DNA of 64,000 bases from Cryptomeria japonica. Its lineage: Eukaryota > Streptophyta > Pinopsida > Cupressales > Cupressaceae. The position numbers and the translations under genes were made by a program. The DNA is taken from assembly GCF_030272615.1 (NCBI RefSeq), contig NC_081406.1:210834997-210898996 (forward strand), read 5' to 3'. Shown here piece after piece: positions 22,328 through 34,892 of this stretch; within the stretch, counting starts at the first letter, position 1, and the number at the start of each line of letters is the position of its first letter. The notes under the pieces were generated by a model that ran no database searches, was not told the DNA's origin, and worked only from the letters and a program-made list of their open reading frames with translations.

Positions 22328-22433
22328 ACAAAAAATCACTGCAACTTAAACCTCAAAATAGATCTGATAATTAACATTTAAAGCATGAAACAACTCCACA
22401 TCAATAAAACACATAACACCAAAAATTTTGACT

Positions 22434-22460
22434 TGGAAAACCCAGTTAAGGGAAAAACCA
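22434..22460 (-). ncRNA. ENE-like hairpin in the reverse copia LTR
   Basis: Sense order: TGG, TTTTT, CCC, TTAACT, GGG, TTTT, CCA. Outer and inner stems are conserved relative to 5478-5505, with five against four U in the facing loops. Confidence 0.5.
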
Positions 22461-23924
22461 TAGTGGCAACCTACCCACAATGAAATAATACCCTGTTAGG
22501 AGTAAATGAAAATATTACAATGGGGAATGCACTTGCATTCAGGCATACTGCCTAGATCTCACTGCTCAAAACAAGAAACCCAAAAAGGATACAACCTTAA
22601 GGGAAGGCTCACTGCCTTATAGGAAGTCTCACTGACTTACAAAATAATTCAGACAACAATTTCGGATTACATGAATTGTGAAAATAACATCTAAATATGT
22701 CTAAGTACAGTTCCAGTTAAGCACATAGTCTGCTTTGCAACACTTTTGCTCCCCTTATCACTTTCAAAAGATCAAGTCACTTGTTTGCACACTTACTCGA
22801 TCACACACTCGCAGATACAACATAAACACACATCTTACATGATTATTACATTTATTTATAAAAACCCTTTGCTGGAGTTATCTTTTATTATCTAATAATT
22901 ATTTATTTAATTATTAGTCTATTATACTCCATGCTTAAGCTAAACTTATGAATCTTATAATTCTTTAGGTTTTTCACCTTTAGGATGTTGAGTATCCTTT
23001 TATATGGATTCTCTGTTTGTAATTTCATAACAACTCTAATTATTGAATTGCATTCTTGTTGCACAATCAATATGACTCCTCTTTTCTGGATCTTTGAATT
23101 CTGGCCTCCATAGATTTTTTGCTTCTCTCTTTCTGTGATAGGTTTGCATGCAGGTGATCTTTGGGAGCTGTAGAGTTGATTTTTCCTCAACTCCAATACC
23201 CTCAACCTCAATGTCAAGGTCGGCTAAACACTCAATACAAATTATAAAATAATAACCTCACACGCTACAACAATACATGCAGACCAAAACGATGTCGGCT
23301 AAGACATAGTCTGGACCCAAATCAATACCACAAATATGAAACACCTCCAACAATCACGCCTTAATCTCTTCTGCAACACCCTAAAACCACCAAGAATGTT
23401 TCATAGAACATGATATAGAGACATTCACAAGCAACATGAATTGCACCACAACAACCACAACAACTCGGATTACAAGAATCATCGGTATCTCTCTACCGAA
23501 GCTCAAGAACACCATCACAATTGATTGTCAAATTGAAATATTCTCTTGTGGTTATCCAAATCATGAACCAAACAAATTGAGGACACACATTAATATCCAG
23601 AACACATACCACACATCCACAACAAAAGATATAGCAATTTTGGAGCAATATGGAACATAAACTAGAATACCAAATAACATGAACAACTGAATAACATCTT
23701 CAATATCGGATCACCAAACTCGATCAAAACATCATGCAGACCTCTACAAATGGTAATGAACCATCTACATACAACATACCAGAAACCCTTTAATCCACGC
23801 CACCTCATCTGCAACACACGGGATAAACCAACTCATCCAACCAAACTGCAACACTAGAATACACAAAAGAATATGCTGACATCAATGACAATACACCAAC
23901 CAATATCTAATAGTTCAACCATCA

Positions 23925-26243
23925 ACCAATGGGTTTTAAGGAAATTTTGATCTGGCAAGTTTGAATTTTTGAGTTTCTGGAGGTCCATGAATGGTGGATG
24001 GCCTCTGAAACTCAATTATTGGTCATTTTAGAATTTTGGTAAAATGTTAATTTGATTTTTTAAATGTGAAATTGATATGTGGAATAATATTATTAAATAT
24101 GCAAATTTCATTTGTGGTTCGAATCGGATCCATTCTCTTGGCATTAGGGTCAATTGAGTAATTAATTACATGTGTTGGGAATGCATTGTTTATATGAGTT
24201 ATTTATTTTGAATTATTGGATTTTTGCATTTGTTTGCATTGTTTCTCATTATGAAATTAGATGAACTTGGGCATGGGTATTTAGAGTCAATAAAAGGAGT
24301 GGCTCTCAATGGGGGTTGAGGCCCAAAGTGGCTGCTAGGATGACCCATTGAGAGTTGAGTAATAAGTGAAAATGTTAATAAACAATGGGGTAAATACACT
24401 GAAAAAGATAATGGATACCCCATGCCTTCCATGAGTGCTTTTTATGGCTATGGGTGCATTGGGAAGGCTTGTCGCTCATGGGACGTTGTTGGAGGGCATG
24501 ATCGTGTTCCCCATCCATATGAGAGGATTTGATTCTGCATGAGCCATCTCTTCGAGCTATGCGATGGCACTCATGTTTTTTATCACTAATATCTAAACCC
24601 ATATAGATTGAGTATCACTTGGAAGAGGATTTTCCTTCCATGTTATTATGTTCATTGATGGATTCTTAAGCTATCCTCATTGGTGGCCTTTTTGGTCTTA
24701 GTACCATTAGATAAATGGGGTAGTTGGTTTATGAGAATTGATCATATTTGATGTTTGGATGTAGATTCTCCTTGCTTAGTGATTTTCATACTTTTAATGT
24801 ATTTGGATTGCATTGAGGTATATGCCTCTCCTTATTATTTATTGATGTGGCATTATGTACTTGGTTGATTTTATGTTCATATTGAGTGTTACTCCATGTT
24901 TGCTCTTGTGTGATCCTATTACCTCCCTTGCTTGGGTGTTTTATTGTTTGGGCCATATGACTTTCTCCATGAACACGATGGGGTTGAGACCTAAAAGTTC
25001 CACATTGTCAAATAGCATTGCCAACCACCGGTGGAGACCAGAGGACTTGGATTGTGAGCGGTTGAAGAGTTCCTTCTCCTTCCTCAACACTTGTTCTTCT
25101 CCTTCTTCCATTCTTACAGTTGTATCTATGTAATTGTTATTGAGAATGGTATTTATTGATTATTTATATATGGAATACTCCAAGTGGATATGTATGTAAT
25201 TGTAATAAATTTTATTTTGGATGGATGGATCTTTAGTGAATTGGTATTGGGACAGACCACCGAGCATGATCTTGTATGGTTTTCGTTTGATGCTATATAT
25301 GATGTTATCATAGAAACACTTTGTTTGGTGCTTAAAAGGTACATAGGTTTGATTCTTATTGTATCAAAGATTGAATTGGTCATCTCCCATAGTGATCATG
25401 TGATTTTGACCAAGCCCTTGGATTGAGCTCTTGGGAGCCAATCTGGGCTCCACCAGAACCACCCGGTGTGTGTTTCATCATGGACCAATTGTGGAATATA
25501 GTTGTATTGGACACCTAAGTATCCCTTGAGCTAGTTGAGGGTGAATTGGGTTGAGTGGCAGTGAAGTGAGTCCACCCAGACTCGAACGCCTTGTCTTGTA
25601 GAAGTTATTTAGTGACCCAGTGTCTCAAGACTTAACTCATGTTCTCACCATTTTTTCTAATTATCTCAACTCAAGGATTAGATAGTCATTCTAACTTCAC
25701 TGAGGGATTTAGTGTATTCAGGGCTTTGAATAGTCCACCCAAAAAGCTTACTGGTTTTGGATAAACGTGTGTCTCAGGGACATCAAAGCGAGTTCACCAA
25801 TTCAGAGGACACCAGTGCGAGTTTGGGCTGCCAATGTTGTCTAGGGACACCTGTGCAGGAAGAGGACACCAATGCATTGAGCTAGTGTCCTAGTCCACTA
25901 GTGTCTAGTATTTCTATCAGGTTTTCCCTAGGAGCCCATTCTTGTCATTCAGTTCGAAGATGATTCTGAGGGCTAGTGAGGTTAGTTTGTCCCAATTTTG
26001 GATGCATTGTGGAGTTAGCAACATTAGGAAACCCTTAAGGGGTCTTGAGTAGGTTTTGAGTGTTCAGTCTTCCACTTGTGCACTATTGGTCCTTGACAGT
26101 TATCGATAGTTTCATCTTACCTTGAGGTAAGTGTTACACTTATACTATTATGCATGATGTTATCTTATTACTTCAAAAAAAAAATCATGTATTCCCTATG
26201 ATTTTTCCTCTTATCCTCTAGGGTTCCTTGGTGGGGCATTATA
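23925..26243 (+). other. 3' body of giant LTR 1, no gene seen
   Basis: Continuation of the LTR after the nested copia LTR. Near 25760-25930 it has a cluster of (A/G)GGACA(C/T)C(A/T)(A/G)(T/A)GC motifs spaced 20-35 bp. Frames at 24199, 24855 and 25184 are not recognisable proteins. Confidence 0.5.
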
Positions 26244-26248
26244 GGGGT

Positions 26249-27640
26249 TCTTTGCCTTTTGTGCTAGAGATGACTTAGTGGTGGTTACCATGGTGAATGG
26301 CCTCCTCTTTGTAGAGTGTTGGATTTACTATAACCACCTTGCATAGGAGACTTGGGGAAAACACTAAAGCTCCTAGTTTTAGTAGTAGATGCATTGCTTT
26401 CAGTTGGGATATGATGGTTGGGAAGACATTGAGGATAATTTTTCTAGGGAGAATGGTTTTCCCTCCTTTGTTAGTGAGTCTAATTTCTAGTTCAAAAATG
26501 AAGGTTTGTTCTTTTTCGAGATTGGAGGTAGTGTTAAGGCTTAGTCATAGGTGTTTAGAGAGGCCCTCATTGGTGATGAGTCTGATGTTGGACTTTTGTT
26601 AGACATTCTCCTTAGGGCCCTACTTATGGGTGCTTGTTTTGCCCCTTTCCCTATTGACTCTAATAATTATGGTCTTCATAGGGGCTTCCTCTTGCCAATT
26701 TTTGCTATGGGATCTATGTCAGTTAGGGTTGGTCATGATGTGGATGGGTGTGTTCAAGCCCCTTCCTTGGTCCCCCTTGTGCAATCTAAGTTGGTTGTGC
26801 TTTCTTTTCCCGAGTTTTTTTTTGTTAGGTCTACTCTTGTTGTTGAAACCCCTATTAGGCTAGAGGCACTTTTTTCTAAAGGTTTTTTTTTAGACGTGGT
26901 TCTCTCCCTATTGTTGGGGTGGGTTTCATGAATCCCCTTGACCCCCCTCTATTAGGTGAATCACTCAAGAACCTTTTGAATGATCTTGGAAGATTGATTC
27001 TCCCACTATTGTATCTTTTGTTAATCAGACTATCTTGGTCTAGATTGTTGATTCTCATATTGAAAAATGGTTTCTCCTTTGGATAATTCTCTCATTAGGT
27101 GATTCTTTGATCCTCAACTAAGGATAGATTATGTTAACAGATGGACTTCTAATTTTGTAAGTCCTCTTAGGTGGTTGGAAGTGACTTATTTGCCTACTAG
27201 GTTCTTCCTTTTATCCTTTAAGAACTTTGAATATAAGTATTTTATTTGGTGGACCATAGTTCATTGGCAAATCTATCCATTTTTCATGAAGATGGATTTT
27301 TGGGTTTGATGTGTTAAGAAAACTCACAATTTGATCCCTATATGGATTAGAAATCATTCACTTCCTTTGGAATTTTGGCATGATGAAGTCTTCAAACATA
27401 TTGCTAATTCACTTGGCTCTTTCTTAAACATACAAAAGGTTATAATAGAGAGAAAATATTTTTTCTTTTCCAGACTTTGTGTTTATATATAATTTGGAAG
27501 GGTTATTCATAACTCTATTAAGTTTCTTTCTAAGATGGTTGTTTGGGAGAAAATAGTTTACTTTGGTTCTTCCTCTCCGGTGTGCTCTCTTTTCTGTAGA
27601 ATTGGAAATTTTTCTCAATCATGTCAAGTTTAAGAAAACA
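26249..27640 (+). pseudogene. LINE ORF1 relic with a DUF4283-like domain
   Basis: Across frames and with several stops the plus strand reads VNRWTSNFVSPLRWLEV, TRFFLLSFKNFEYKYFI and NLIPIWIRNHSLPLEFWHDE followed by VFKHIANSLGSFLN (about 27140-27430). This is the pattern of the DUF4283 domain in plant L1-type ORF1 proteins (..W(V/I)R(I/L)..LP.E(Y/F)W......IGN.LG..). ORF1 binds element RNA. The zinc-knuckle end and ORF2 (endonuclease/RT) are not found; the relic fades near 27640. Its 5' end was separated by the giant LTR (see 7726-7804). A DUF4283 host-type protein is the alternative. Confidence 0.7.
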
Positions 27641-27699
27641 TTTATGATGGGAGTGATTTGGGTTAACTATGAGCCCTAAACCATTATAAAATATAAGCC

Positions 27700-27960
27700 C
27701 AACCCTAAACCATGAATAATTTAGAGAGTAAGAGAAGGATATGGAGGGAGGGATTGAAAGATAAGTGAGGCAAGGAGGGAGGAAGGGAGAGGTAGAGAGT
27801 GAAGGAGGGAAGAAGGGAGAGACCTAACAACCTAGAGAGAGAGGGTCCAAGAGGGATTAGTGACAACTTAGAGAGGGGAGAAAGATAGTGATAGAGAGAG
27901 GTGTGTAAGGAAAGAGGGAGGGAAAGAAACGGAGTGGGGAGAGAGGTGTTCAAAGTGGGA
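27700..27960. repeat. Purine-rich GGGA/GAGA low-complexity tract
   Basis: About 260 bp of nearly pure purine sequence (AGGGAGGAAGGGAGAGG and similar). The 82-codon Leu/Ser/Pro frame on the other strand follows from composition only. Confidence 0.85.
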
Positions 27961-29083
27961 AATAAAGATAAAGTGAAAGAGAATTTATTTTATTTCACAA
28001 TAATGTGTGTGCATTATAACGTGCTCACATTATACAAATGCATTTAAATAATGCAAGCACAATATAACATGTTTGAATTATTGTTTGCATTGGGAATTTC
28101 CAACCCTTTTGTTGGATTTTCCTTGTGTGTCCAACCCAAAGGGTTGGATGACCATTTCATGCCCAAAGACATATTGTTTTAAAAACTACAAAACTCTTAG
28201 ATTTTTTAGCATTCTCTCCATCAAAAGTTGCATGTGTTTCAATGCAAATTTAAAAAATACCATGATGATGTTAATATCTCTCTTAGCTATCTAACCATGC
28301 AATTTGTTTTTCACATTTTGAGTCTGGTAAGGTTCATCTTTAATTTCTTTTATTAGTGTATCCTTTTTTTTGTTTAAAATCAATGTGTGGTATTTTTGGT
28401 ATAGTTTTTTACTCGTTCATTAGAATTTTGAAACAAATTACATTTTTAGGGAATAGACTCCATTCTACTCGTATTAAAAAAATAAATTATCGATTAGTTT
28501 TTTTTAAAAAAGGGGTCTACACTCATATACTAGTATTTTTAGGATGTTTCCACATCAAAAATTAGTGAAAAATCATACATTCATTAAAAAATTAGTAGAA
28601 AAATCTGGCATAAAATATGTTTTAGTAATTTCTCAGTAAAACAATTTTCGAAACACTAAGAAAAAGTTAACATTTTAGGGGGGGCGCACCAGATCTATGT
28701 TATTATTTTTTGATAAAAATAGGACCAGTTTGTGTGGGCCCCCTTTTTGAACCCCTTGATATCCACCATAAAAAAAATAAAAAATAATAGTAGTTTTAGA
28801 GCACTACAACTCTTATTCTTGTCACGTTTTCAAATTTTGAGCGTAACTATCTTTCATTTCTCATCCAAGATTAGAATTTCCTTAAAATAAAAAAAAATGA
28901 TATCTTAAGACCTCCTTTTGGTCCCCCATCTTTATGCACTTACCCAGGTGAGAGCTTGATGGTTCTCTAATAACATGTATGAGAATTTTTTACACATGTA
29001 TTTTTTATTGTATACAGTTGTCTAGAAGTAACTCCTTCCTAGACTAGAGCTTTTGAAATAGAATGGATTTTCTCTAAATTATA
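27961..29083. other. AT-rich spacer, nothing recognised
   Basis: No open frame with protein character and no terminal repeats identified. A GGGGGG run lies near 28680. Confidence 0.5.
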
Positions 29084-29435
29084 TGTAATGAAATAACTTA
29101 TACAAAAGTGGAATATGATATGAAATATTCTACAAATACTTGGTAATAATTGAGAATAACAAGTCACTTTGATGGGGAAAACCTCCAAATAGCTCTAATG
29201 AGAATACAATTCACAATTTGATGATAAAATAAGACTCGTTGCCTCCTATATATACCCCACTTATGACTAGGATATCACCCATGATAACTTAGATAACAAC
29301 ATATAAGCCCTAGGTTGACCTAAATAAATAAATAAGAATAATATAATAATAATAGTATGACTAAATTAAGAGTTAAGGTAGTCACAACCCAATTACTCAT
29401 AACCCTATGCATACTCTAAGATTGAGGATGTAGCA
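29084..29435 (-). repeat. 3' LTR of the chromodomain gypsy element
   Basis: Minus-strand start TGCTACATCC at 29435 and end ...TTTCATTACA at 29084. Alignable over its whole length with 49832-50180 but clearly diverged, so the insertion is old. The polypurine tract TTTAAAGAGGGGCCA lies at 29436-29450. Confidence 0.88.
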
Positions 29436-29439
29436 TGGC

Positions 29440-30740
29440 CCCTCTTTAAAGAAACATTAAACTCAATGCTAATAAAGTTTAGATGCTTTTGAGTGAACTC
29501 TTCATCTTCCCATGTGGCATCTTCAACGGGTAAATTGTTCCACTGAATGAGTGTTATATTCCTCAACTTCTTTATGTGATTCTAAAGAATGAAATCAGAT
29601 TTTAGTATTACTTTTTTCTTCATTGAGATATGTTAATATTAAATGTGTAGGGATATTATTCCCAATTAATTTCTTCAAAGAAGAAACATGAAAAAATGAA
29701 TGCATCTTTGTTGTTGGAGATAACTCAAGACTTTAGGAACACAACCTATCTTTTACTTGATTTGGTAAACATGGACCATAAATATTTTAGGAATAACTAG
29801 TTGTTCTTCATATTTCTTTCATAACACTTTATTATAAGGTTGGAATATCAGGAATAACCTAATCCCTAACTTCAAAAATACTTTCACTATGGTCTTGGTA
29901 AGCCTACTTCTTCATTCAATTTTGTGCCATGGTTGGATTCTCCTTAAGTTGTAAAAGTAATTGTTGTTGATTATACATGCGGTCCTCATAGCTTGAACCT
30001 TTGTTGACAAGATCATAAATGTGTGATGACTGGAGGATGACGTCTATATAGTGCCATAAATGGAGATATTTTTTATGAACTATGGAAAAAAAATTTATAC
30101 CACCATTCTACTAGTGGTAGCCAATCTATCCATTAAGATCATTTATCTTAAGTAAAACAACATAGATACAATTCCAAACACTTATTAACAACATTAGTTT
30201 TCCCATTGTATTTAGGATGGTATGAAGAGATGTGAGCCAAATGAGTACCCAAAAATGAGAAATAATATGTCCAGAAGTTACTAGTAAAGATAGGATCATG
30301 GTCACTGACAATAACCTTAGGTGTACCATGTAGCTTTTGTATATTCTCCAAAAAATATTTTATCACTATACTAGTTGTAAGAGGATGTCATAATGCAATC
30401 AAATGTGCATAATTAGTGAGGTGAACTACCACCGCCATGATGCCAAATTATTACCTTTAGATCTTGGAATCCCTTTGATTAATTTCATGGAGACCTCTTC
30501 CCAATGTTGGATAGGAATAACTAAGGGTTGCAAGAGACTAGGTATCTTAATTCTCTCCCCTTCATTTATTTGACAAACTAAAGATTCAACTACAAATTTT
30601 TTAGCATCCCCTTTGAGCCCTTTCCAAAAGAATTCTCTTAATTCAATGATATGTCTTCACAAATATTGAATGACTATCACTAGAGATTCATGAAGCTTTG
30701 TGAGAATATTTTTTTGAGTGGAATTATTCCATAGTTATAA
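29440..30740 (-). pseudogene. Gypsy integrase and chromodomain relic
   Basis: The integrase core piece (30366-30150) reads MIKYFLENIQKLHGTPKVIV, SDHDPIFTSNFW and LAHISSYHPKYNGKTNVVNK, with the second Asp and the region before the catalytic Glu. The C-terminal chromodomain (29575-29450) reads LRNITLIQWNNLPVEDATWE, DEEF. Chromodomains target chromovirus integration to heterochromatin marks. The frame overlaps the polypurine tract at its end, as is usual. The frame is broken between the core and the chromodomain. Confidence 0.88.
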
Positions 30741-30899
30741 TCACTCTTTATAACACAAATAATCTCCCTTCCAATAAAACTAATATGAACTATTGGGATC
30801 ATTCAGTAACTATTGATTGATATTACTTATAGCAACATCATTCTACCACTTTGTTGTGTGTTCTACTACTCAAAATACTTGTAATATTAAAATGGCACA

Positions 30900-32013
30900 A
30901 AATAAACCTTCACCTCTCATCCTTCCTAGATAGTGTATCTACCATGATATTTTTCTTCCCTTTATTAATTACAATCTCAAATTCATACCCAACATCTTAG
31001 TGGCCCATTTTCATTACTAATTAGAAGATTATATTTGTTCCATAAAATATCTATTCTATTATGATCTATCTTAACTTTCAAGTATTATACCCATTAAATA
31101 TGGCCTCAATTATTTTATCGTATTAAGGATAGCTGGAATTTCCTTATCATAAATAAGTTTGATTTGATTCTTACCATTTGATTGATGAAACTCAAAAGCA
31201 ATGGGTAGACTCTCTTACATGATAACTACTCCTTACCATTACCTAAAGCATCACATTCCACAATAAAACCCTTGGTGAAGTTTGGAGTGGAAAAATCAAT
31301 AGTACGCATAGCCTATTTTTCTACAATAGGCATGTCTTGGGATTGAAAAGATCCTCCTTCAATAGAGTTGTGAGGGGTGCTAATATATGGCCATAGTTTT
31401 TCATGAATCTTATATACTATCAAATCAATCCCAATAAATGCATAAATTTCTTAATTATATTAATAACATGTCATTCTACGATAGCCTTTTTTTTAGGACA
31501 TGTCTTTACTTTGTACAAAACTATGTGTCCCAAGTACTCCATCTCTTTGAGACCAAAAGCATAGTTGTAAGTCCTAGCATAAATTTGGTGATCTTTGAGA
31601 AGGTTTAATTCTTGATCTACATGCTTCAAATTTTACTCCCATTTCTTGCTATGAATCAATATATTATCAAATAATATTAATAAAACTTCCTAACAAAATT
31701 CTTAAAGATAGTGGTCATCAAACTTTGAAATGTAAATGGTGCACTAGTAAGACCAAATGACATCACCAAAAAATCATAATAACCTTCATGAGTCTTAAAT
31801 GTTGTCTTTGGAATATCATAGTTCTTAATTCAAATTTTGTGGTAACCTAATCTAAGATCTAAGATTGTAAAAAATATAGCTCCATTAAATTGATCTAGTA
31901 AATAATCAATGATTTGAATTGGAAACTTATCTTTGATGGTGTACATGTTGAGAACTCTATAGTTTGGGCATGTGCACCAAATTCATTTCTTATCATGCAC
32001 CATCATCATGGGT
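30900..32013 (-). pseudogene. Gypsy reverse transcriptase core and RNase H relic
   Basis: The minus strand reads [67 protein letters not shown] and FDNILIHSKKW (31960-31610). The catalytic FDD is now FDN and reached only after a frameshift. FMKNYGHILAPLTTLL and a degraded RNase H follow. The RT N-terminal part is missing here and is found near 43.5-43.65 kb, which defines an insertion between them. Confidence 0.88.
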
Positions 32014-32900
32014 GATGTTGTTGATACTGGTAATTGGGAAGGTGAAGAGAAACCAAGAGATGATAGAGAGAAGGATCAAATTGAGGTTCGAAGTTCAAAA
32101 ACTACCACTAATTGGTTGGCAAAAACATTTGAATGTCAAGAAAGAAGATATAAGGAGATTTATCAAGTTGATTTCTCCATATTAGAACAAACCTTTTGGA
32201 CTCCATAGCCTAGGAAACATGAATGGAAACTATCAATGGTTGTCATTGATACCTTCAGTCATCAAAGAGGCCAAATTGTAGTACCTCTTGTTGATAAGCC
32301 TGAGAATGAGATGAGGTAAGAAGATTATCAAATTCAAGAGGTTGACTTGGGATATAAAAACAAGTAAGGGTAAGACATTCTCTACAACAAGTTGTAGATA
32401 CAATTTTTAGGAGAATTGATAAATAAGATGAGATTAAGGAGGAATTGAAAGCACAAAATATAGAATTGAAAAAATGCATTTGTCAACTCCTTGGTCGAAT
32501 TGATTTAGGGGCTCCCTCAAAGAGAATACAAGCTAAACTTTTTCAAGGTATTATAAATTTGTGTGGAGATTCATTTATTGCAACATCACTCAATTGGAGG
32601 CATGCGATCGAGCAACTAGGAGAATAAGTAATTTAACACATTTTGGTAGTGTATGATGATCTCCAAAATCAATTAAAAGTTATTCATGGAATGTTGCCCG
32701 GAGAAGGAAAAGAAAATATAAGTATTGAAGACTCCATTATCATGTAGGATGACTACCTCCTTGTGCTCCACATAATAAAGAATACAGATGAACAATTGAT
32801 AGTTGAGAAGGGTATTCTAGCTGAATATGCAAACAAAAACATATTTGTAGAATGGATAAGGGAAATTAAAAAAGTAATCAAAAAATTTAAGAAAGAAAAG
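32014..32900 (+). pseudogene. Unidentified broken coding sequence
   Basis: Read with stops and frame changes: NWEGEEKPRDDREKDQIEVR, TTTNWLAKTFECQERRYKEI, YQVDFSILEQTFWTP, later a helical stretch EELKAQNIELKKCICQLLGR and GDSFIATSLNWRHAIEQLGE. It is charged, rich in Glu/Lys, and probably part helical. I recognise no domain. It may belong to the composite insert. Further frames up to 33300 have similar character. Confidence 0.35.
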
Positions 32901-33299
32901 GATCGGTAATTGATCAAATCAATGCCACTAACACATTGTTGTATAGAGTTGAGGAATTTACTTATGGATTGTCATATACTTTATTATATGACAAGTTGAA
33001 GATTAATAATACTCAGTCCATAGTACAAGAGCTTAAAGATAAGTTACATAAAGATTACCCTCTATAGATAATTAAACAATTGTTGGTCATGAAGAAACAT
33101 ATCAAGATTATTTAGGTAGAGCTTCCACAATTTGAGGATAAAAAGAGGAAATTAAGAACTTTTGGCAAAAATCTGGTTATTAATTTGAAGTATACAAACA
33201 TACCAGAGGTAGAAGAGCTACATGGTATGGTGGTTTCCTTCAATCAACATTTTCTAGAGGGAGTGGTACTCTTGTAAATAAAATACATCCCAATTTTAA

Positions 33300-34680
33300 A
33301 AGAATACTAGCATTATAAAAGTAGAAGACAATTGAGATAAAGGACAGTGTTTCCTCTTTATTTGCAATTCTAGCTCACTCCAATTTGAACAAGGGTCGAG
33401 TGGGAATCATATAGGACATTTTTATTAAGGGTTACTATGTTTAAATAACTCTAGTAACTTTTAGTTAAATGCAACAAAGAAGGAGAAAGAAAAACCTATG
33501 TTTGGAAGAAAAAACCCGTGAGAAAATAGAACTATCTAGAACTCCAAACGGTGGAAAAATTAGCTGTTTACTTCAGATTTGGCTGCTCAAATCCATCATC
33601 AACCTCTTGCATAATTTTTATGGAGTCATAGCTTGTTTTTTGGAGTAGTTTTAGGGTGTTTATTTGTTGTTTTCAATAAATTACGACCCTAAATTTTGCC
33701 CAAAACCCCTAGTTTCAAGTTTACAAATTGGTTGTTGTAAATTCTATATAAACTTTTTGTTTGATTAAATAAAGGGTCGGATTATTGTGCAGACATTATA
33801 GTGAAGTATTTATGCATTTTGGTGTGAGAATTTCTACCAAACTTATGAAGTTTGAATGATTTAAATTCATATTTCAATATTTTAGCCTATGTTAATTGTT
33901 CAAACAACTTTATTGATTGGTATTGTTGATCATTTGGTGATTTAATTGCAAAGGATAATTTGGCTAAATCAAATTTTGAAGAGACTATTAGGGACTTTGT
34001 CCCATATGTGCGCATGGGTATGGTCATTATAGTTAGATGAAATTTTGAAAATTATTATGTTATTTTATTCTTAGATGATTGCATCATATTTTCATGAATT
34101 GTGTTGATCTAATTTGAGTTAGTATGGTTTCTATAAAGGTGTAAAAATAGGGTTTCACCAATGAAGATAATAAAACCACTGATTTTACTTGGTGGACCAC
34201 TACATTGAAAGAGAAGTGAATTCAATAGATCCATCCACAATCCAAATAGGAAAAAGGGCTGAAATTATGACTAGATTCACTGGTTTTTAGTTTTCTCCCT
34301 CATTCTAATTGAAATTCGGATATGAATTGTGAAATTGGGACAAAAAAAGGATAATTGAAGTAAATTGACAAAGACAAAATGCTACCTATATTCAATGGAG
34401 TGACAAATTGGGATCTAGGAAAAAGAAGAGATTCAAAACTTGCTCCTGAAAGTTCAAGCTAATTTTTTGGGACCAGGTAGTAGAGATTCACTCTGGTCCT
34501 TTGACTTTTTCTCCGTCGAAAGCTGAACATATTCACCATCATCAACTTTTTTGAAATCTCTGAGTACAACTCTTGAGTCAATTCCCTGCACATTGAAAGA
34601 GAGAAGAAATTGTTGTGGATAGGAGTTTGCCTAAGGTCAAACCATAATTTAGGAATTAATCTTGAATTGAATAATATAAA
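33300..34680. other. AT-rich, possibly LTR-derived sequence, no gene
   Basis: No coding signal. TATATAAAC at about 33745 and a short GGGACTTTGTCCC palindrome near 33990 are the only features I can point to. Confidence 0.35.
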
Positions 34681-34686
34681 TGATAA

Positions 34687-34714
34687 ATACTGAGAGGGGG
34701 GGGTGAATTAGTAT
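34687..34714 (-). ncRNA. C-rich-loop hairpin, 3' LTR copy with one mismatch
   Basis: ATACTGA (34687-34693) faces TTAGTAT (34708-34714). One pair is broken compared with the perfect copy in the other LTR at 41157-41184. Confidence 0.5.
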
Positions 34715-34866
34715 GCAAAAAATCTTTGCACTAAAACACTTACACAGTCTAAAGATAAACCGATAAAGCAGTCTGACAGTCAAACCGGTTACAACACATG
34801 CAAACCAAAATGCGAATAAAACATTCACCCACAAAAGTAATACAACCATAACACAAGATATTTGAC

Positions 34867-34892
34867 GTGGAAACCCAACTGGGAAAAACCAC
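34867..34892 (-). ncRNA. ENE-like hairpin, 3' LTR copy
   Basis: Sense order: GTGG, TTTTT, CCC, AGTT, GGG, TTT, CCAC. In a transcript ending in this LTR it would lie near the poly(A) tail if polyadenylation occurs downstream of it. Confidence 0.5.

Larger units (their letters stand above)
22287..23924 (-). mobile_element. Reverse-oriented copia LTR inserted in giant LTR 1
   Basis: On the minus strand it starts about TGATGGTTGAACTATTAG. It has the 5' block TTGTCATTGATGTCAGC, TTTAGCCGACCTTG (near 23215), TATAAATA (22853-22860), the ENE-like block (22434-22460) and the terminal C-loop hairpin (22291-22327), ending ...TTTGCTGCA. The flanks AACAA and ACCAA are a possible target duplication with one mismatch, so the ends may be off by up to about 12 bp. 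No internal copia domain is attached: a solo LTR. Confidence 0.75.
7805..26243 (+). mobile_element. Giant solo LTR 1 (about 3.9 kb net), interrupted by two younger insertions
   Basis: It begins TGTAATGCCCCTCC (7805) and ends GGTGGGGCATTATA (26243), flanked by the 5-bp duplication GGGGT (7800-7804 and 26244-26248). The two ends are inverted repeats of each other over 14 bp with two mismatches. Subtracting the gypsy element (8461-21352 plus its duplication) and the reverse copia LTR (about 22287-23924) leaves about 3.9 kb. The second family member at 45109-49135 is about 4.0 kb. Both share the block ATC(A/G)ACTCCACCT(A/G)GCT followed by a TGAGC(A/G)TG motif (21370 region and 45628 region). It contains no gag or pol. 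A long-LTR Ty3/gypsy solo LTR is the best reading; a large non-autonomous element with cryptic LTRs is the alternative. Confidence 0.75.

Noticed and set aside
24855-25426. Plus-strand frames of 92 and 80 codons as host genes
   Set aside because: They lie inside giant LTR 1, have no recognisable domain and look compositional.
27705-27953. Leu/Ser/Pro-rich 82-codon minus frame
   Set aside because: Translation of a polypurine low-complexity tract.
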